NCBI GenBank assembly: GCA_046351555.1
Contig: JAXLYI010000011.1
Coordinates: 62,001-126,000 of the forward strand
Length of the DNA: 64,000 bases
Direction: 5' to 3'
Origin: CAISKJ01 sp046351555
Lineage (GTDB): Bacteria > Myxococcota_A > Polyangia > Polyangiales > Ga0077539
Position 1 is the first letter of the stretch. The number at the start of each line of letters is the position of its first letter. A program made the translations under genes and the position numbers. The notes below the pieces were generated by a model. The model had not been told where the DNA came from. It searched no databases and saw only the letters and a list, made by a program, of their open reading frames with translations. Of this stretch, positions 41,423 through 48,749 are shown piece after piece.

Positions 41423-43807
41423 ATGGGTAGCGCGCGGTGGACTCTGTTCGCGGTGGTCTTCGCCCTGGTGGGATGCCTGGCCCCCGACGGAACACCCGGC
41501 GCGGACGTCCCTGACGCCGGGGTGGTCTGCGGCCCGAGCCGAACGGTCTGCGCCCCCCTGTCGGACCACGCGATCTCATGCGAGCAGGGTGTGTGCGTGG
41601 CTCGCTCGCCGAGCGGCGACTGGTACGCCGACTGCGCGCGCGAAGGCCGTTACCTGATCGACCTTCGCCGCCAGCGTGCGAACTGCGGCGCCTGCGGTCG
41701 CGCTTGCGCGGGGGAGGGCGTCTGCGCCGACGGCGTCTGCGCCCCTTGCCGCGTGGGCCTCTCCCGCTGCGGTGATGTCTGCGTCGACCTCGGGGACGAC
41801 CCCGCCCACTGCGGAGCGTGCGACCGCGCGTGCGCCGGAGGCGCCTCGTGTGAGGCCGGTGTCTGCGTCGGGTGCCGCGCGGGTTCGGTTCGCTGCGGCG
41901 CCGCGTGTGTCGACGTCCTCAACGATCCCGCCCACTGTGGGGCCTGCGGCCGCGCGTGCCCCGCGGGTCGGGCCTGCGCCGGCGGCGCCTGCGCGCCCTG
42001 CGCGTCGGGGCTCACCGCCTGTTCGGGGGCGTGCGTCGATCTATCGAGCCACGCGGCCCACTGCGGCGCTTGCGGGGTGGCGTGCGTCGTCGGCGCCGAG
42101 TGCCGAGCTGGCGCCTGCGGCGACTGCCCGCCGGGGCGCGCCGTTTGCGGCGGCGCGTGCGTCGACCTTCGCTCCGACGCGGCCCACTGCGGCGCCTGCG
42201 GTCGTCGGTGCGAGCATGCCTGCGTCGACGGCGCGTGCGCCGCGTGTCCGGCGGGCGCGAGCCCGTGCGCCGGCGGTTGCTACGTCGAGTTCGCGTCGCC
42301 CGAGCATTGCGGCGCGTGCGGACACGCCTGCGCGGCGACGGAGCGCTGCGTCGCCGGGGCGTGCGTCCCGTGCCCGGCGGACACGGCGCGGTGCGGCCTC
42401 CCCTATTGCGACGACCTCCGCTCCTCCTCGGCCAACTGCGGGGCCTGCGGCGTCGCGTGCCCCGAGGGGCAGGTCTGCTCCCGCGGACGCTGCGGACCGC
42501 CCTGCAACGAGCGGACGGCGGTGTCGCACAACGACGCGCACTGCGGCGCGTGCGGGGCGTCATGCGCGTTCGGCGCGATCTGCATCGACTCGCGGTGCGT
42601 GGCGTTTTCGCCGCGGCCGAAGGCGCCCATCTCCGCGACCCAGGTGACGAGCGTGAGGCCCTGGTTTCGTTGGGAGGTGCCGTCCGGCGCGGATGGCGCT
42701 CGCGTCGAGGTCTGCGCCGACCGAGGCTGCGCGCGCGTCGAGGCCCGCTGGGACGCCGCTGGGGACAGCCTCCGCGCACCCACCGCGCTCGCGCCCGGGG
42801 TTCACTTCTGGCGGCTCTACACGCGTCGAGGCGTCGGGCGCTTCGACGCCGCGCCCGGGCTCACCTGGGAGTTCGTCGTCCCCGCGGCCATCGCGCTGCC
42901 GCCGCTCGACGCCGTGGGGCGCGACGGCGCGGTGTGCGTCTCCGACTTCAACGGAGACGGGTGGAGCGACGCGGTGGACCCGACCTGCGCGGGCACCGAC
43001 GGCTGCGTCAGCGTTCGCTTCGGCCCGTCGGGTGGCACGCCAGCGCTCCCCGAGCGGCGCATCCCCACACCGTCCGCCGCGGTGTCGGACGTCTGGACGA
43101 CCACGTACGGCATCCGCGCGGGCGACGGGTACGGCGACCTCAACGGCGATGGCTATGCCGACCTCCTCTTCACCTTGCGGTGGACCACCTATCGGGGCGT
43201 TGCGTGGTTCAACAACGGCGACATCGTCCAGCTCTTCGCCGGCGGCCCCTCCGGCCTCGCGACGCGCTTCCAGGTGCTGTTCTCGCACGCGGAGTACACC
43301 TACCTCTCGGGCGCGCTGACGGCTGCTCCCATCGGCGACCGCAACGGCGACGGCTACGGCGACGTCGCGATCTGGCACGAAGGTCTGACGATGGGCAGCA
43401 TGACCGGCGAGGTTCACCTCATCCGCTTGGGAGGGCGCACCACGGAGGGCGGCCAGGAAGCCACGGACGAACGATTCATCCCCAACCCGCGAGGTCTGCT
43501 CACCGGCGACTTCAACGCGGACGGATACGGTGACTTCGTTGCCGACGTCAGCCGGACGCTCCGCGCGGAGGTGTGGATGAGCCGAGGCTCCGCGAGGCCC
43601 AGCATTCGCGACGGCGCCTGGGTGTCAGGCTGCGGCGCGCCCGTCGACGCGCCCGAGGTGCGGTTCCGTGGCGTCGTCGTCGATGACGACCTCGATGGGT
43701 ACGACGACCTTCACGCCGAGTGGAGCCACGGCGCTGTCATCCAACGGGTCCTCCTCCGCGGCGGCCCCGACGGACTCTCCTCCACGCGTTGCACGCGCCT
43801 GCCGTAG
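41423..43807 (+). CDS. Lipoprotein with eight CGACG Cys repeats and FG-GAP/VCBS propeller repeats
   Basis: 794 residues. The lipobox is LVGC. Residues about 90-400 hold eight Cys units with core (N/H)CGAC(G/D)xxC, for example NCGACGRACAGEGVC, HCGACGRACPAGRAC and HCGACGASCAFGAIC, alternating with CxxxCVDL strands. A short sandwich (about 410-490) follows. The C-terminal 300 residues have five Ca2+-binding Asx loops of the FG-GAP/VCBS type: DFNGDGWSD, DLNGDGYAD, DRNGDGYGD, DFNADGYGD and DDDLDGYDD. They should build a beta-propeller, as in integrin-like surface proteins. It is a predicted surface adhesin or structural protein. It shares its Cys unit with the gene at 31883, on the other side of the giant operon. 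Confidence 0.82.
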   Translation: MGSARWTLFAVVFALVGCLAPDGTPGADVPDAGVVCGPSRTVCAPLSDHAISCEQGVCVARSPSGDWYADCAREGRYLIDLRRQRANCGACGRACAGEGVCADGVCAPCRVGLSRCGDVCVDLGDDPAHCGACDRACAGGASCEAGVCVGCRAGSVRCGAACVDVLNDPAHCGACGRACPAGRACAGGACAPCASGLTACSGACVDLSSHAAHCGACGVACVVGAECRAGACGDCPPGRAVCGGACVDLRSDAAHCGACGRRCEHACVDGACAACPAGASPCAGGCYVEFASPEHCGACGHACAATERCVAGACVPCPADTARCGLPYCDDLRSSSANCGACGVACPEGQVCSRGRCGPPCNERTAVSHNDAHCGACGASCAFGAICIDSRCVAFSPRPKAPISATQVTSVRPWFRWEVPSGADGARVEVCADRGCARVEARWDAAGDSLRAPTALAPGVHFWRLYTRRGVGRFDAAPGLTWEFVVPAAIALPPLDAVGRDGAVCVSDFNGDGWSDAVDPTCAGTDGCVSVRFGPSGGTPALPERRIPTPSAAVSDVWTTTYGIRAGDGYGDLNGDGYADLLFTLRWTTYRGVAWFNNGDIVQLFAGGPSGLATRFQVLFSHAEYTYLSGALTAAPIGDRNGDGYGDVAIWHEGLTMGSMTGEVHLIRLGGRTTEGGQEATDERFIPNPRGLLTGDFNADGYGDFVADVSRTLRAEVWMSRGSARPSIRDGAWVSGCGAPVDAPEVRFRGVVVDDDLDGYDDLHAEWSHGAVIQRVLLRGGPDGLSSTRCTRLP

Positions 43808-43814
43808 CGGCGCC

Positions 43815-43892
43815 CACGCTGGCCTTCGCGTCGCGCGTCGAGCGCGCGCACGGGCCCTCGCGCGGAGCGCCGCCGCGGTGAGCGAGCCGTAG
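43815..43892 (+). pseudogene. Decayed copy of the 3' end of the giant-protein operon
   Basis: Three pieces of the upstream operon occur here in the same order. Positions 43815-43838 equal 40429-40452 exactly (24 of 24). Positions 43839-43854 equal 40516-40531, continuing with small indels. Positions 43878-43892 match 41311-41325 at 14 of 15, including the stop codon. The intervening parts are deleted. This is a remnant of a duplicated operon tail lying immediately after the lipoprotein gene. Confidence 0.75.
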
Positions 43893-43969
43893 CCGGCCCC
43901 GCGTCCCGCGCGCGAGCTCCCGCACGGCCTCCACGGCGCGACGCACGCCACGCGGTTGAGGACGGCGAT

Positions 43970-44224
43970 ATGCTGCGGATCGACCTCGCCCACGGCGCGT
44001 TCGTGCTCTTCTCGCCGTCGGACGCGCCGCGTCCCGCGCACGTCGCCTTCCGGGTCGCCGCGGGGCGCTTCGCCGACGTCGTCGCGCGCCTGCGGGCCCG
44101 CGGCGTGGCCTTCGGCAACGACCCGCTCGACCCGACGAACGGCGAAACCGGCGACCCCCTCGGCGGCGCGGGGCGCTTGTACTTCCTCGACGGCAACGGC
44201 CACCTCTGGGAGGTGTGCTGCTGA
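43970..44224 (+). pseudogene. 5'-truncated VOC/glyoxalase-family gene
   Basis: 84 residues remain from the first ATG. The visible part is the C-terminal half of a vicinal-oxygen-chelate domain: a strand FVLFSPSD, then HVAFRV with the metal-ligand His, FADVVARLRARGVAFGND and FLDGNGHLWEV with the ligand Glu. A full VOC domain needs about 120 residues, so the first beta-alpha-beta unit is missing. The reading frame continues upstream (AVEDGD) without a start, ending near the decayed operon fragment at 43892. The gene was therefore probably cut by that rearrangement. Two metal ligands alone would not give activity. Confidence 0.6.
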
Positions 44225-44347
44225 CCCGCCGCGCGCTGTGAACGCTCTCCTTGCGCGCCCGCCAGCGGCCGCCCACGCCGCGCCTCGCATCGAGCGCGAC
44301 GATCGTCGCCGCCGTGCCCGGCCGCTTCCGATGCGGCGCGCGTCGTG

Positions 44348-44353
44348 TATGCT
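44348..44353 (+). promoter_or_regulatory. -10-like hexamer of the Uma2 gene
   Basis: TATGCT lies exactly six bases before the ATG at 44360, with CTTCCG 17 bp upstream as a poor -35. It predicts a leaderless transcript. Confidence 0.4.
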
Positions 44354-44359
44354 CCGCGC

Positions 44360-45211
44360 ATGACCGCGCCCGCTCGATCGACGCCCCCGTCCCCCGGGTC
44401 GACCCCGCAGAAGGCGGCGGACTTCGGGGTGACGGGGCCGGACATCACACACCTGATCACCGAGGACGACGCGCCCGTGGACAACGTGTACTCCGAGAAG
44501 CAGCAGCGCGTCCTCCCGCAGCAGCTCAACGCGGGCTGGGAGGGGCCGCCGCCGGAGGAGGGGGAGGGGCCGCGGCCCTTCGTCGTGATGGCCAACGTCG
44601 GGGTCTACGCCACCGTCAACGAGCCGCCGCTCGTCCCCGACGTGCTGCTCGCCGTCGACGTGCGCATCCCCGAGGACGTCCACGAGAAGAAGAACCGCTG
44701 CTATCTCCTGTGGGAGTACGGCAAGGCCCCCGACGTGGTGATCGAGGTGGTCTCCAACCGCGAGGGGGGCGAGCTCACCGAGCGCAAGCGGCGCTACCGC
44801 AAGATGCGCGTCGCGTACTACGTCGTGTGGGACCCGGAGGGCCACCTGAGCGACACCGCGCTCCAGGTGTTCGAGCTCCGCGGGCAGCTCTACGTGCGGT
44901 CGGAGCGCGCGTGGTTCGAGTCGCTCGGCATCGGGCTCACCGTGTGGGAGGGCACCTTCGAAGGGGTCACCGACCGCTGGCTCCGCTGGTGCGACGCGTC
45001 GGGCAACGTGATCCCCACCGGCGAGGAGCGCGCGGTCGCCGAGCGCACGCGGGCCGACGCGGAGCGCACGCGGGCCGACGCGGAGCGCACGCGGGCCGAC
45101 GCGGAGCGCACGCGGGCCGACGCGGAGCGCACGCGGGCGGACACGGAGCGCGAACGGGCGGAGCGGCTGGCGGCTCGGCTCCGCGCGTTGGGGATCGACC
45201 CGGAGGGCTGA
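44360..45211 (+). CDS. Uma2-family PD-(D/E)XK nuclease-like protein with repeat coiled-coil tail
   Basis: 283 residues. The Uma2 fold is recognised by VPDVLLAVDV (metal-ligand Asp), then APDVVIEVVSNREGGEL with the catalytic Glu, KRRYRKMRVAYYVVWDPEG, and a beta-rich end. Uma2 proteins have a restriction-nuclease-like fold and are very numerous in cyanobacteria and some myxobacteria; the target is unknown. The last 55 residues are five near-identical heptads (AERTRAD) followed by ERERAERLAARLRALGIDPEG in part, a coiled coil likely used for multimerisation. The heptads come from 21-bp DNA repeats and should vary between strains. Confidence 0.85.
   Translation: MTAPARSTPPSPGSTPQKAADFGVTGPDITHLITEDDAPVDNVYSEKQQRVLPQQLNAGWEGPPPEEGEGPRPFVVMANVGVYATVNEPPLVPDVLLAVDVRIPEDVHEKKNRCYLLWEYGKAPDVVIEVVSNREGGELTERKRRYRKMRVAYYVVWDPEGHLSDTALQVFELRGQLYVRSERAWFESLGIGLTVWEGTFEGVTDRWLRWCDASGNVIPTGEERAVAERTRADAERTRADAERTRADAERTRADAERTRADTERERAERLAARLRALGIDPEG
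45041..45145 (+). repeat. Five 21-bp tandem repeats in the Uma2 gene
   Basis: Units begin at 45041, 45062, 45083, 45104 and 45125. The first four share the core GAGCGCACGCGGGCCGACGC; the fifth has diverged at its 3' end. Each adds one helical heptad without changing frame. Confidence 0.92.
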
Positions 45212-45263
45212 CGGGAGGCGCTTCGGGAGCGAACGCGCCGCCCCTACCGCAGCAGGATGGTGC

Positions 45264-45326
45264 GCGTTCGGGGCTGGTCCGCACGCGTTCGAGGTTGGTC
45301 TGCACGCGTTCGGCACTGGTCCGCGC
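45264..45326 (+). repeat. Three intergenic 21-bp direct repeats
   Basis: Units 45264-45284, 45285-45305 and 45306-45326 are each exactly 21 bp. They share GCGTTCG, then a TGGTC core and a GC-rich end. They lie 52 nt after the Uma2 stop. The period equals two turns of B-DNA, so a protein could occupy each copy on the same face. Confidence 0.8.
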
Positions 45327-45358
45327 CCTGTCGCGCGTGGTTGGGAGGCCAGCGGGGG

Positions 45359-45482
45359 TGGTGGTGACGCCTCCGACGCATGGTAGGGACGTTGCGGGGC
45401 GTGGTGGTGACGCCTCCGCCGCCCGGTCGTGACGTTGCGGCGCGCGGTGGTGACGTTGCGCGGCGTGGTGGTGACGTTGCGG
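45359..45482 (+). repeat. Six intergenic repeats of about 21-22 bp
   Basis: The GACG core recurs at 45366, 45388, 45409, 45431, 45452 and 45473, giving spacings of 22, 21, 22, 21 and 21. The consensus is roughly GGTGGTGACGTTGCGGCGCG; units 1 and 3 have CCTCC in place of TTGCG. No start codon with a sensible protein reads through the array. Confidence 0.78.
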
Positions 45483-45529
45483 CCTCCCTCCTTCCTGGGG
45501 CCGACGCCCTCGTGGTACAGCTGCACCGC

Positions 45530-45601
45530 ATGGAGACCGTAAACCGCGCCGAGGCGGCGGCCGCGCTCGCGGGTCCGTGGGAGGAGCGACGGCGCGCATG
45601 A
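45530..45601 (+). CDS. Possible 23-residue leader peptide overlapping the next gene
   Basis: ATG at 45530 opens METVNRAEAAAALAGPWEERRR and one Ala, stopping at 45601 as ATGA with the next start at 45598. The overlap would couple translation. A GTG at 45512 could lengthen it. Its use is unproven; it may merely be a chance open frame that reaches the ribosome site of the next gene (GAGGAG). Confidence 0.3.
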   Translation: METVNRAEAAAALAGPWEERRRA

Positions 45602-46158
45602 AGCAGTACGACGACCGCGACGGGGCGCTCCCGGTGCTGGCCGCGGCGGCGCAGGAGGGCGTGGCGACCTTCCGCCTCGCGGTGACGGACGTCGGCCTGG
45701 CGCGCGGGGGCTTCCGCGTGCGGGCGGTCGCGCTCTTCGAGGGCGAGCGCGCGGGCCTGTCCGTGGTGCTGGCGCCGAAGGGTCGGGCGGCGGGGCCCAA
45801 CCCGCTCGGCCTCTCGCTCCAGCCCGCGGCGGTGGAGCTCATCGCGGAGGGCGAGGAGACCGACGTCCTCCTGCGCGCGGTGGCGGCGGCCTTCGGCGTG
45901 CCGCTCCCTGTGGGCGCGCGGGCGCGTCCCCGGCTCGCGCTCGACGGCATCGCGATCTCCGGCGACGTGCGCAAGCTCGCGTCGCGGCCCGCGCGGGTGA
46001 AGCTCTTCCACGGGGCCTCGGGGGGCGACGAGGGCTTCGAACTGCTCACGAGCTTCAACCTCCCCGAGGGCACCGTGACCCTGATGGAGAAGTGGACGGG
46101 CTACCGCGCGTCGGTGGTGAAGGCCCTCACCTTCGACCGGGCGCGCGACGCCAACTGA
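45598..46158 (+). CDS. Soluble protein of unknown function
   Basis: 186 residues, GAGGAG ribosome site. Readable elements are ALPVLAAAAQEGVATFRLAV, a basic strand GFRVRAVALFEGER, and VELIAEGEETDVLLRAVAAAF. The C-terminal part has ARVKLFHGASGGDEGFELLTSFNL in pieces and VTLMEKWTGYRASVVKAL. The mix of strands and one Lys/Trp-containing final helix suggests a compact alpha/beta domain. There is no signal or known motif. It is followed by a strong terminator, so it closes its transcript. Confidence 0.6.
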   Translation: MKQYDDRDGALPVLAAAAQEGVATFRLAVTDVGLARGGFRVRAVALFEGERAGLSVVLAPKGRAAGPNPLGLSLQPAAVELIAEGEETDVLLRAVAAAFGVPLPVGARARPRLALDGIAISGDVRKLASRPARVKLFHGASGGDEGFELLTSFNLPEGTVTLMEKWTGYRASVVKALTFDRARDAN

Positions 46159-46161
46159 AAG

Positions 46162-46213
46162 TGGGTCGATCATTCGCTCCCGTCGGCCCTCCCGCGAACG
46201 ATCGACCCATTTT
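46162..46213 (+). terminator. Strong Rho-independent terminator
   Basis: A 16-base stem (46162-46177 with 46194-46209) has 15 Watson-Crick pairs and one G-U pair. Its arms are TGGGTCGATCATTCGC and GCGAACGATCGACCCA; the loop is 16 nt and is followed by TTTT. It starts 4 nt after the stop at 46158. It is the clearest terminator in the window. Confidence 0.82.
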
Positions 46214-46222
46214 GACCGCGCG

Positions 46223-46251
46223 TTGACAGGCGGCGCGGCGGGCGTTCTCCT
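46223..46251 (+). promoter_or_regulatory. TTGACA promoter directly upstream of the zinc-ribbon gene
   Basis: A consensus TTGACA (46223-46228), 17-bp spacer and a GC-rich -10 position, TCTCCT (46246-46251), then six bases to the GTG at 46258. Its -35 starts ten bases after the preceding terminator. The layout implies a leaderless message. Confidence 0.5.
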
Positions 46252-46257
46252 CGGGCC

Positions 46258-47007
46258 GTGAGCGCGTTCCCTCCGTGCCCCGCCTGCGGCCGCCCGCTCG
46301 AACCGACGTGGTTCGATCAGTGCGCGTCATGCTGGCTGCTCACGTTCGCGCCGCCGCTCGGCGACCTCCGCCCCGCGCGCCGCGCCGTCGCGCCCGACCT
46401 CGGCCCGAGCGCGTCGATCGTCGCCGCTCCGGCCGCCCGCTCGCCCACCCACTACCGCGCCGGAGCGCCGCCCGCGCCGGTGGTCGTGCGCCTCGCGCCT
46501 TCGAGCTGCGTGCTGCCCCTCGTCGTCGCGGCGGTCTTCGGCCTTCCTCTCGCGCTGGGGGGCCTCGGCGCGGCGCTCTTCACGCTCGTCGACCTCCTCG
46601 ACAGCGGCGACGAGTGGGCGCTCCACCTCGTGACGACGGCGCTCGGCTGGGGCATCGCCGGGGTCGGCCTCTGGCTCGGCGGCTCGATCCTCCTCGGCGC
46701 CGCGGAGTATGTCTCGGGCGCCTTGTCGCTCCACCTCGACGCGGCGACGCTCCGCGTCGAGGCGACGCGCTTCGCGCTGGCCCGGCGGGTCACGGCCCTC
46801 GAACGCGCGGCCGTCGAAGGCGTGAGGCTCCGGCCCTGGCAGCGCGGCGCGACGCAGGTGTTGCTGGTGATGCGCGGCGGCGGTGCGATCGTGCTCTCGC
46901 ACCACGTCACGGAAGGCGAGGCCGACGCGTTCGCTCGCGCGCTCGAGCGGGCGCTCGAAGGCGCCGCCGAGGCCGACGTCACAGCCCTTCGAAGCGCTCG
47001 CCCGTGA
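46258..47007 (+). CDS. Zinc-ribbon membrane protein
   Basis: 249 residues, GTG start. The N terminus is a zinc ribbon with CPACGRPLEPTWFDQCASC. A Pro/Ala linker leads to two membrane helices, SSCVLPLVVAAVFGLPLAL with GLGAALFTLVDLL, and HLVTTALGWGIAGVGLWLGG. The C-terminal 90 residues (LHLDAATLRVEATRFALARR, VTALERAAVEGVRLRP) look like a PH-like or bPH2-type membrane-associated domain. Function unknown. The last 29 bases overlap, tail to tail, the SDR gene on the other strand. Confidence 0.65.
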   Translation: MSAFPPCPACGRPLEPTWFDQCASCWLLTFAPPLGDLRPARRAVAPDLGPSASIVAAPAARSPTHYRAGAPPAPVVVRLAPSSCVLPLVVAAVFGLPLALGGLGAALFTLVDLLDSGDEWALHLVTTALGWGIAGVGLWLGGSILLGAAEYVSGALSLHLDAATLRVEATRFALARRVTALERAAVEGVRLRPWQRGATQVLLVMRGGGAIVLSHHVTEGEADAFARALERALEGAAEADVTALRSARP

Positions 47008-47902
47008 GGCGCTCGGAGGTTTCCCAGAGCGCGCGCGCCGCGGCGTCGTCCCGCGCGGCCCGGCTCCGCGCGGCGAGCGTCGGCGCCCCCCACAACCACG
47101 CCGACGGCCCGTAGAACTCGCCGCCCTTCGCCGCCGGGTCGACCAGCGCGCGCACCGTCGGGAGCGCGCCGGCCGCCGACGACTGCGCGAACACGGCGTT
47201 GCCCAGCGTGTACACGCGCGCGGAGAGGGAGCCGCCCCAGGCGCTCGCGGAGTTCTGCAGGAGGTTGGACGCGGCGTAGCCCGGGTGGGCGGCGGTGGCG
47301 AGCACGTGCGGGTGGCGCGCGGCGAGGCGGCGCTGGAGCTCGTGGGTGAAGAGCAGGTTGGCGAGCTTGCTCTGCGCGTAGCTCAGCCAGTCCTGGTAGG
47401 CCCGCTCGCCCATGAGGTCGTCTAGGCGGACGCGCCCGACCCAGTGCATCCCGCTCGACACGGTGACCACGCGCGCCGCGGGGCGCCGCACGAGCAGCGG
47501 GAGCAGGCGCGCGGTGAGCGCGAAGTGCCCGAGGTGGTTGGTGCCGAGCTGCATCTCGAAGCCGTCCTCGGTGAGCCTCCGGGGAAGGGCCATGACGCCG
47601 GCGTTGTTCACCAGCCCGTCGAGGCCCTCGGGGAAACGCCGCGCGCACTCGTCCGCGAAGGCCCGCACGCTCTTCAAGCTGGCGAGGTCGAGCGCGGCGA
47701 ACTCTGCCCTGGCGTCGGCGCGGGCCCGGCGGATGCCGTCGAGCGCGTCGCGGGCCTTCGACTCCGTGCGGCACGCGAGCACCACGCGGGCGCCGCGCTC
47801 GGCGAGGACGCGCGCGGCCTCGTAGCCGATGCCGCTGTTGGCGCCCGTGACGACGTACGTGCGGTCGGAGAGGTCGGGGACGTGGGAGGCGTTCCAGGGC
47901 AT
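46979..47902 (-). CDS. Short-chain dehydrogenase/reductase, retinol-dehydrogenase-like
   Basis: 307 residues. The cofactor loop is TGANSGIG, followed by the basic ACRTESKARDAL that favours NADPH. NNAGVMA, the catalytic Ser in VTVSSGMH, the YxxxK pair in YAQSKLAN and the HPGYAASNLL segment are all present. The length and GxFYGPSAWLWG C terminus fit the RDH11-14/oxidoreductase group. The ATG at 47902 gives the expected N terminus. It is a second SDR of this type in the window (compare 16281) but clearly a different sequence. The 3' end overlaps the convergent zinc-ribbon gene by 29 bases. Confidence 0.92.
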   Translation of the reverse strand: MPWNASHVPDLSDRTYVVTGANSGIGYEAARVLAERGARVVLACRTESKARDALDGIRRARADARAEFAALDLASLKSVRAFADECARRFPEGLDGLVNNAGVMALPRRLTEDGFEMQLGTNHLGHFALTARLLPLLVRRPAARVVTVSSGMHWVGRVRLDDLMGERAYQDWLSYAQSKLANLLFTHELQRRLAARHPHVLATAAHPGYAASNLLQNSASAWGGSLSARVYTLGNAVFAQSSAAGALPTVRALVDPAAKGGEFYGPSAWLWGAPTLAARSRAARDDAAARALWETSERLTGERFEGL

Positions 47903-48284
47903 GGCGGGGGAGGGGAGTGCACCGGACCGGGGCCGCCCGTCAACCGCGCGCGCGTCCGCACCGGGGGCGAAGCTGTCGCAGAGGCCACGAAACCCTGGCG
48001 AAAGTCGGTTCGCTGAACTCCTGCGCACTGCGAACGCCGCGGGAGCCCGCGGCACGCACGTGCGCCTCGTCGTACACCCCGACGCGCGCGGCGTTGGCCG
48101 GAAAACCCTCGCGGGCAAAGGCCCCGGGCGGACGCTGCGCAGCGGCGGTCGACGACGCACAGCGACCGTGTGGCCGCGGCGCGCGGGGCGCGGCGGGGCC
48201 CGCGCGCCACAGTGAAGTGAATGCCCTCCCTGCGACGTCCGCACCGACTTACGCCGCGCGGGCGCGTCCGCGACACTCGACGTC
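47903..48284. other. Intergenic region between divergent genes
   Basis: 382 bp upstream of both the SDR and the membrane pair. Several short frames cross it, none with a recognisable family or a plausible start context. An imperfect GC-rich inverted repeat (GCGCGGCGGGGCCCGCGCGC region near 48190) is present but has no T tract. Confidence 0.5.
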
Positions 48285-48749
48285 ATGGCAGACCCACGCA
48301 CCGCCGACGTCGCGCGAGCCCCCGCCGGCCTCACGAACCGCGAGCGAGCGCGCGTGGTCGCGGGGGTGCTCGTGGCGTACCTCGGGCTGTCGTTCGTCGC
48401 GGGGGACGCCTACCCCTTCTCGACCTTCCCGATGTACGCCGAGTCGCCGCGGGAGCCCTGGGCGAGCCACCTGCTCGCGGTCGACGAGCGGGGCGTCGCG
48501 CACGAGATCGCGGACTTCGCCGGCTACCGCTGCGACCGCGCGCCGGACGTCCGCGCGCCCTTCTGCGGGCCCGGGCGCGACCGACGCGTCGACTACCTCG
48601 ACGCCGAGGCCGCCCGCGCGCTCGCCTCGCTCGCGCCCGCCGGGAGCAACGCCCGCCGCGTCCGCGTCGTCCGCCGCGGGTGGAACCTCGCCTCCCCCGA
48701 CGTCACCCTCGACTGCGTCATCGCCACCTGCGAGGCCCGCGCGCGTTGA
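48285..48749 (+). CDS. Membrane-anchored protein paired with an HTTM-like gene
   Basis: 154 residues. One N-terminal membrane helix (VVAGVLVAYLGLSFVAG) is followed by DAYPFSTFPMYAESPREPWASH, a motif often seen in small partners of HTTM proteins. A soluble extracytoplasmic domain with CDRAPDVRAPFC and DVTLDCVIATC follows, giving two possible disulfides. The stop overlaps the next start as TTGA. The FPMY segment and partnership are noted from context; biochemical role unknown. Confidence 0.65.
   Translation: MADPRTADVARAPAGLTNRERARVVAGVLVAYLGLSFVAGDAYPFSTFPMYAESPREPWASHLLAVDERGVAHEIADFAGYRCDRAPDVRAPFCGPGRDRRVDYLDAEAARALASLAPAGSNARRVRVVRRGWNLASPDVTLDCVIATCEARAR

Noticed and set aside
44890..45144. 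Minus-strand repetitive frame in the Uma2 repeat region
   Set aside because: It is simply the antisense reading of the 21-bp coding repeats.
45264..45482. CRISPR array
   Set aside because: The repeats abut each other with no unique spacers, and no cas gene is nearby.
47903..48284. A plus-strand frame of about 128 codons in the divergent intergenic region
   Set aside because: It starts inside the SDR gene in antisense, has no family match and lies where both flanking genes need promoters.
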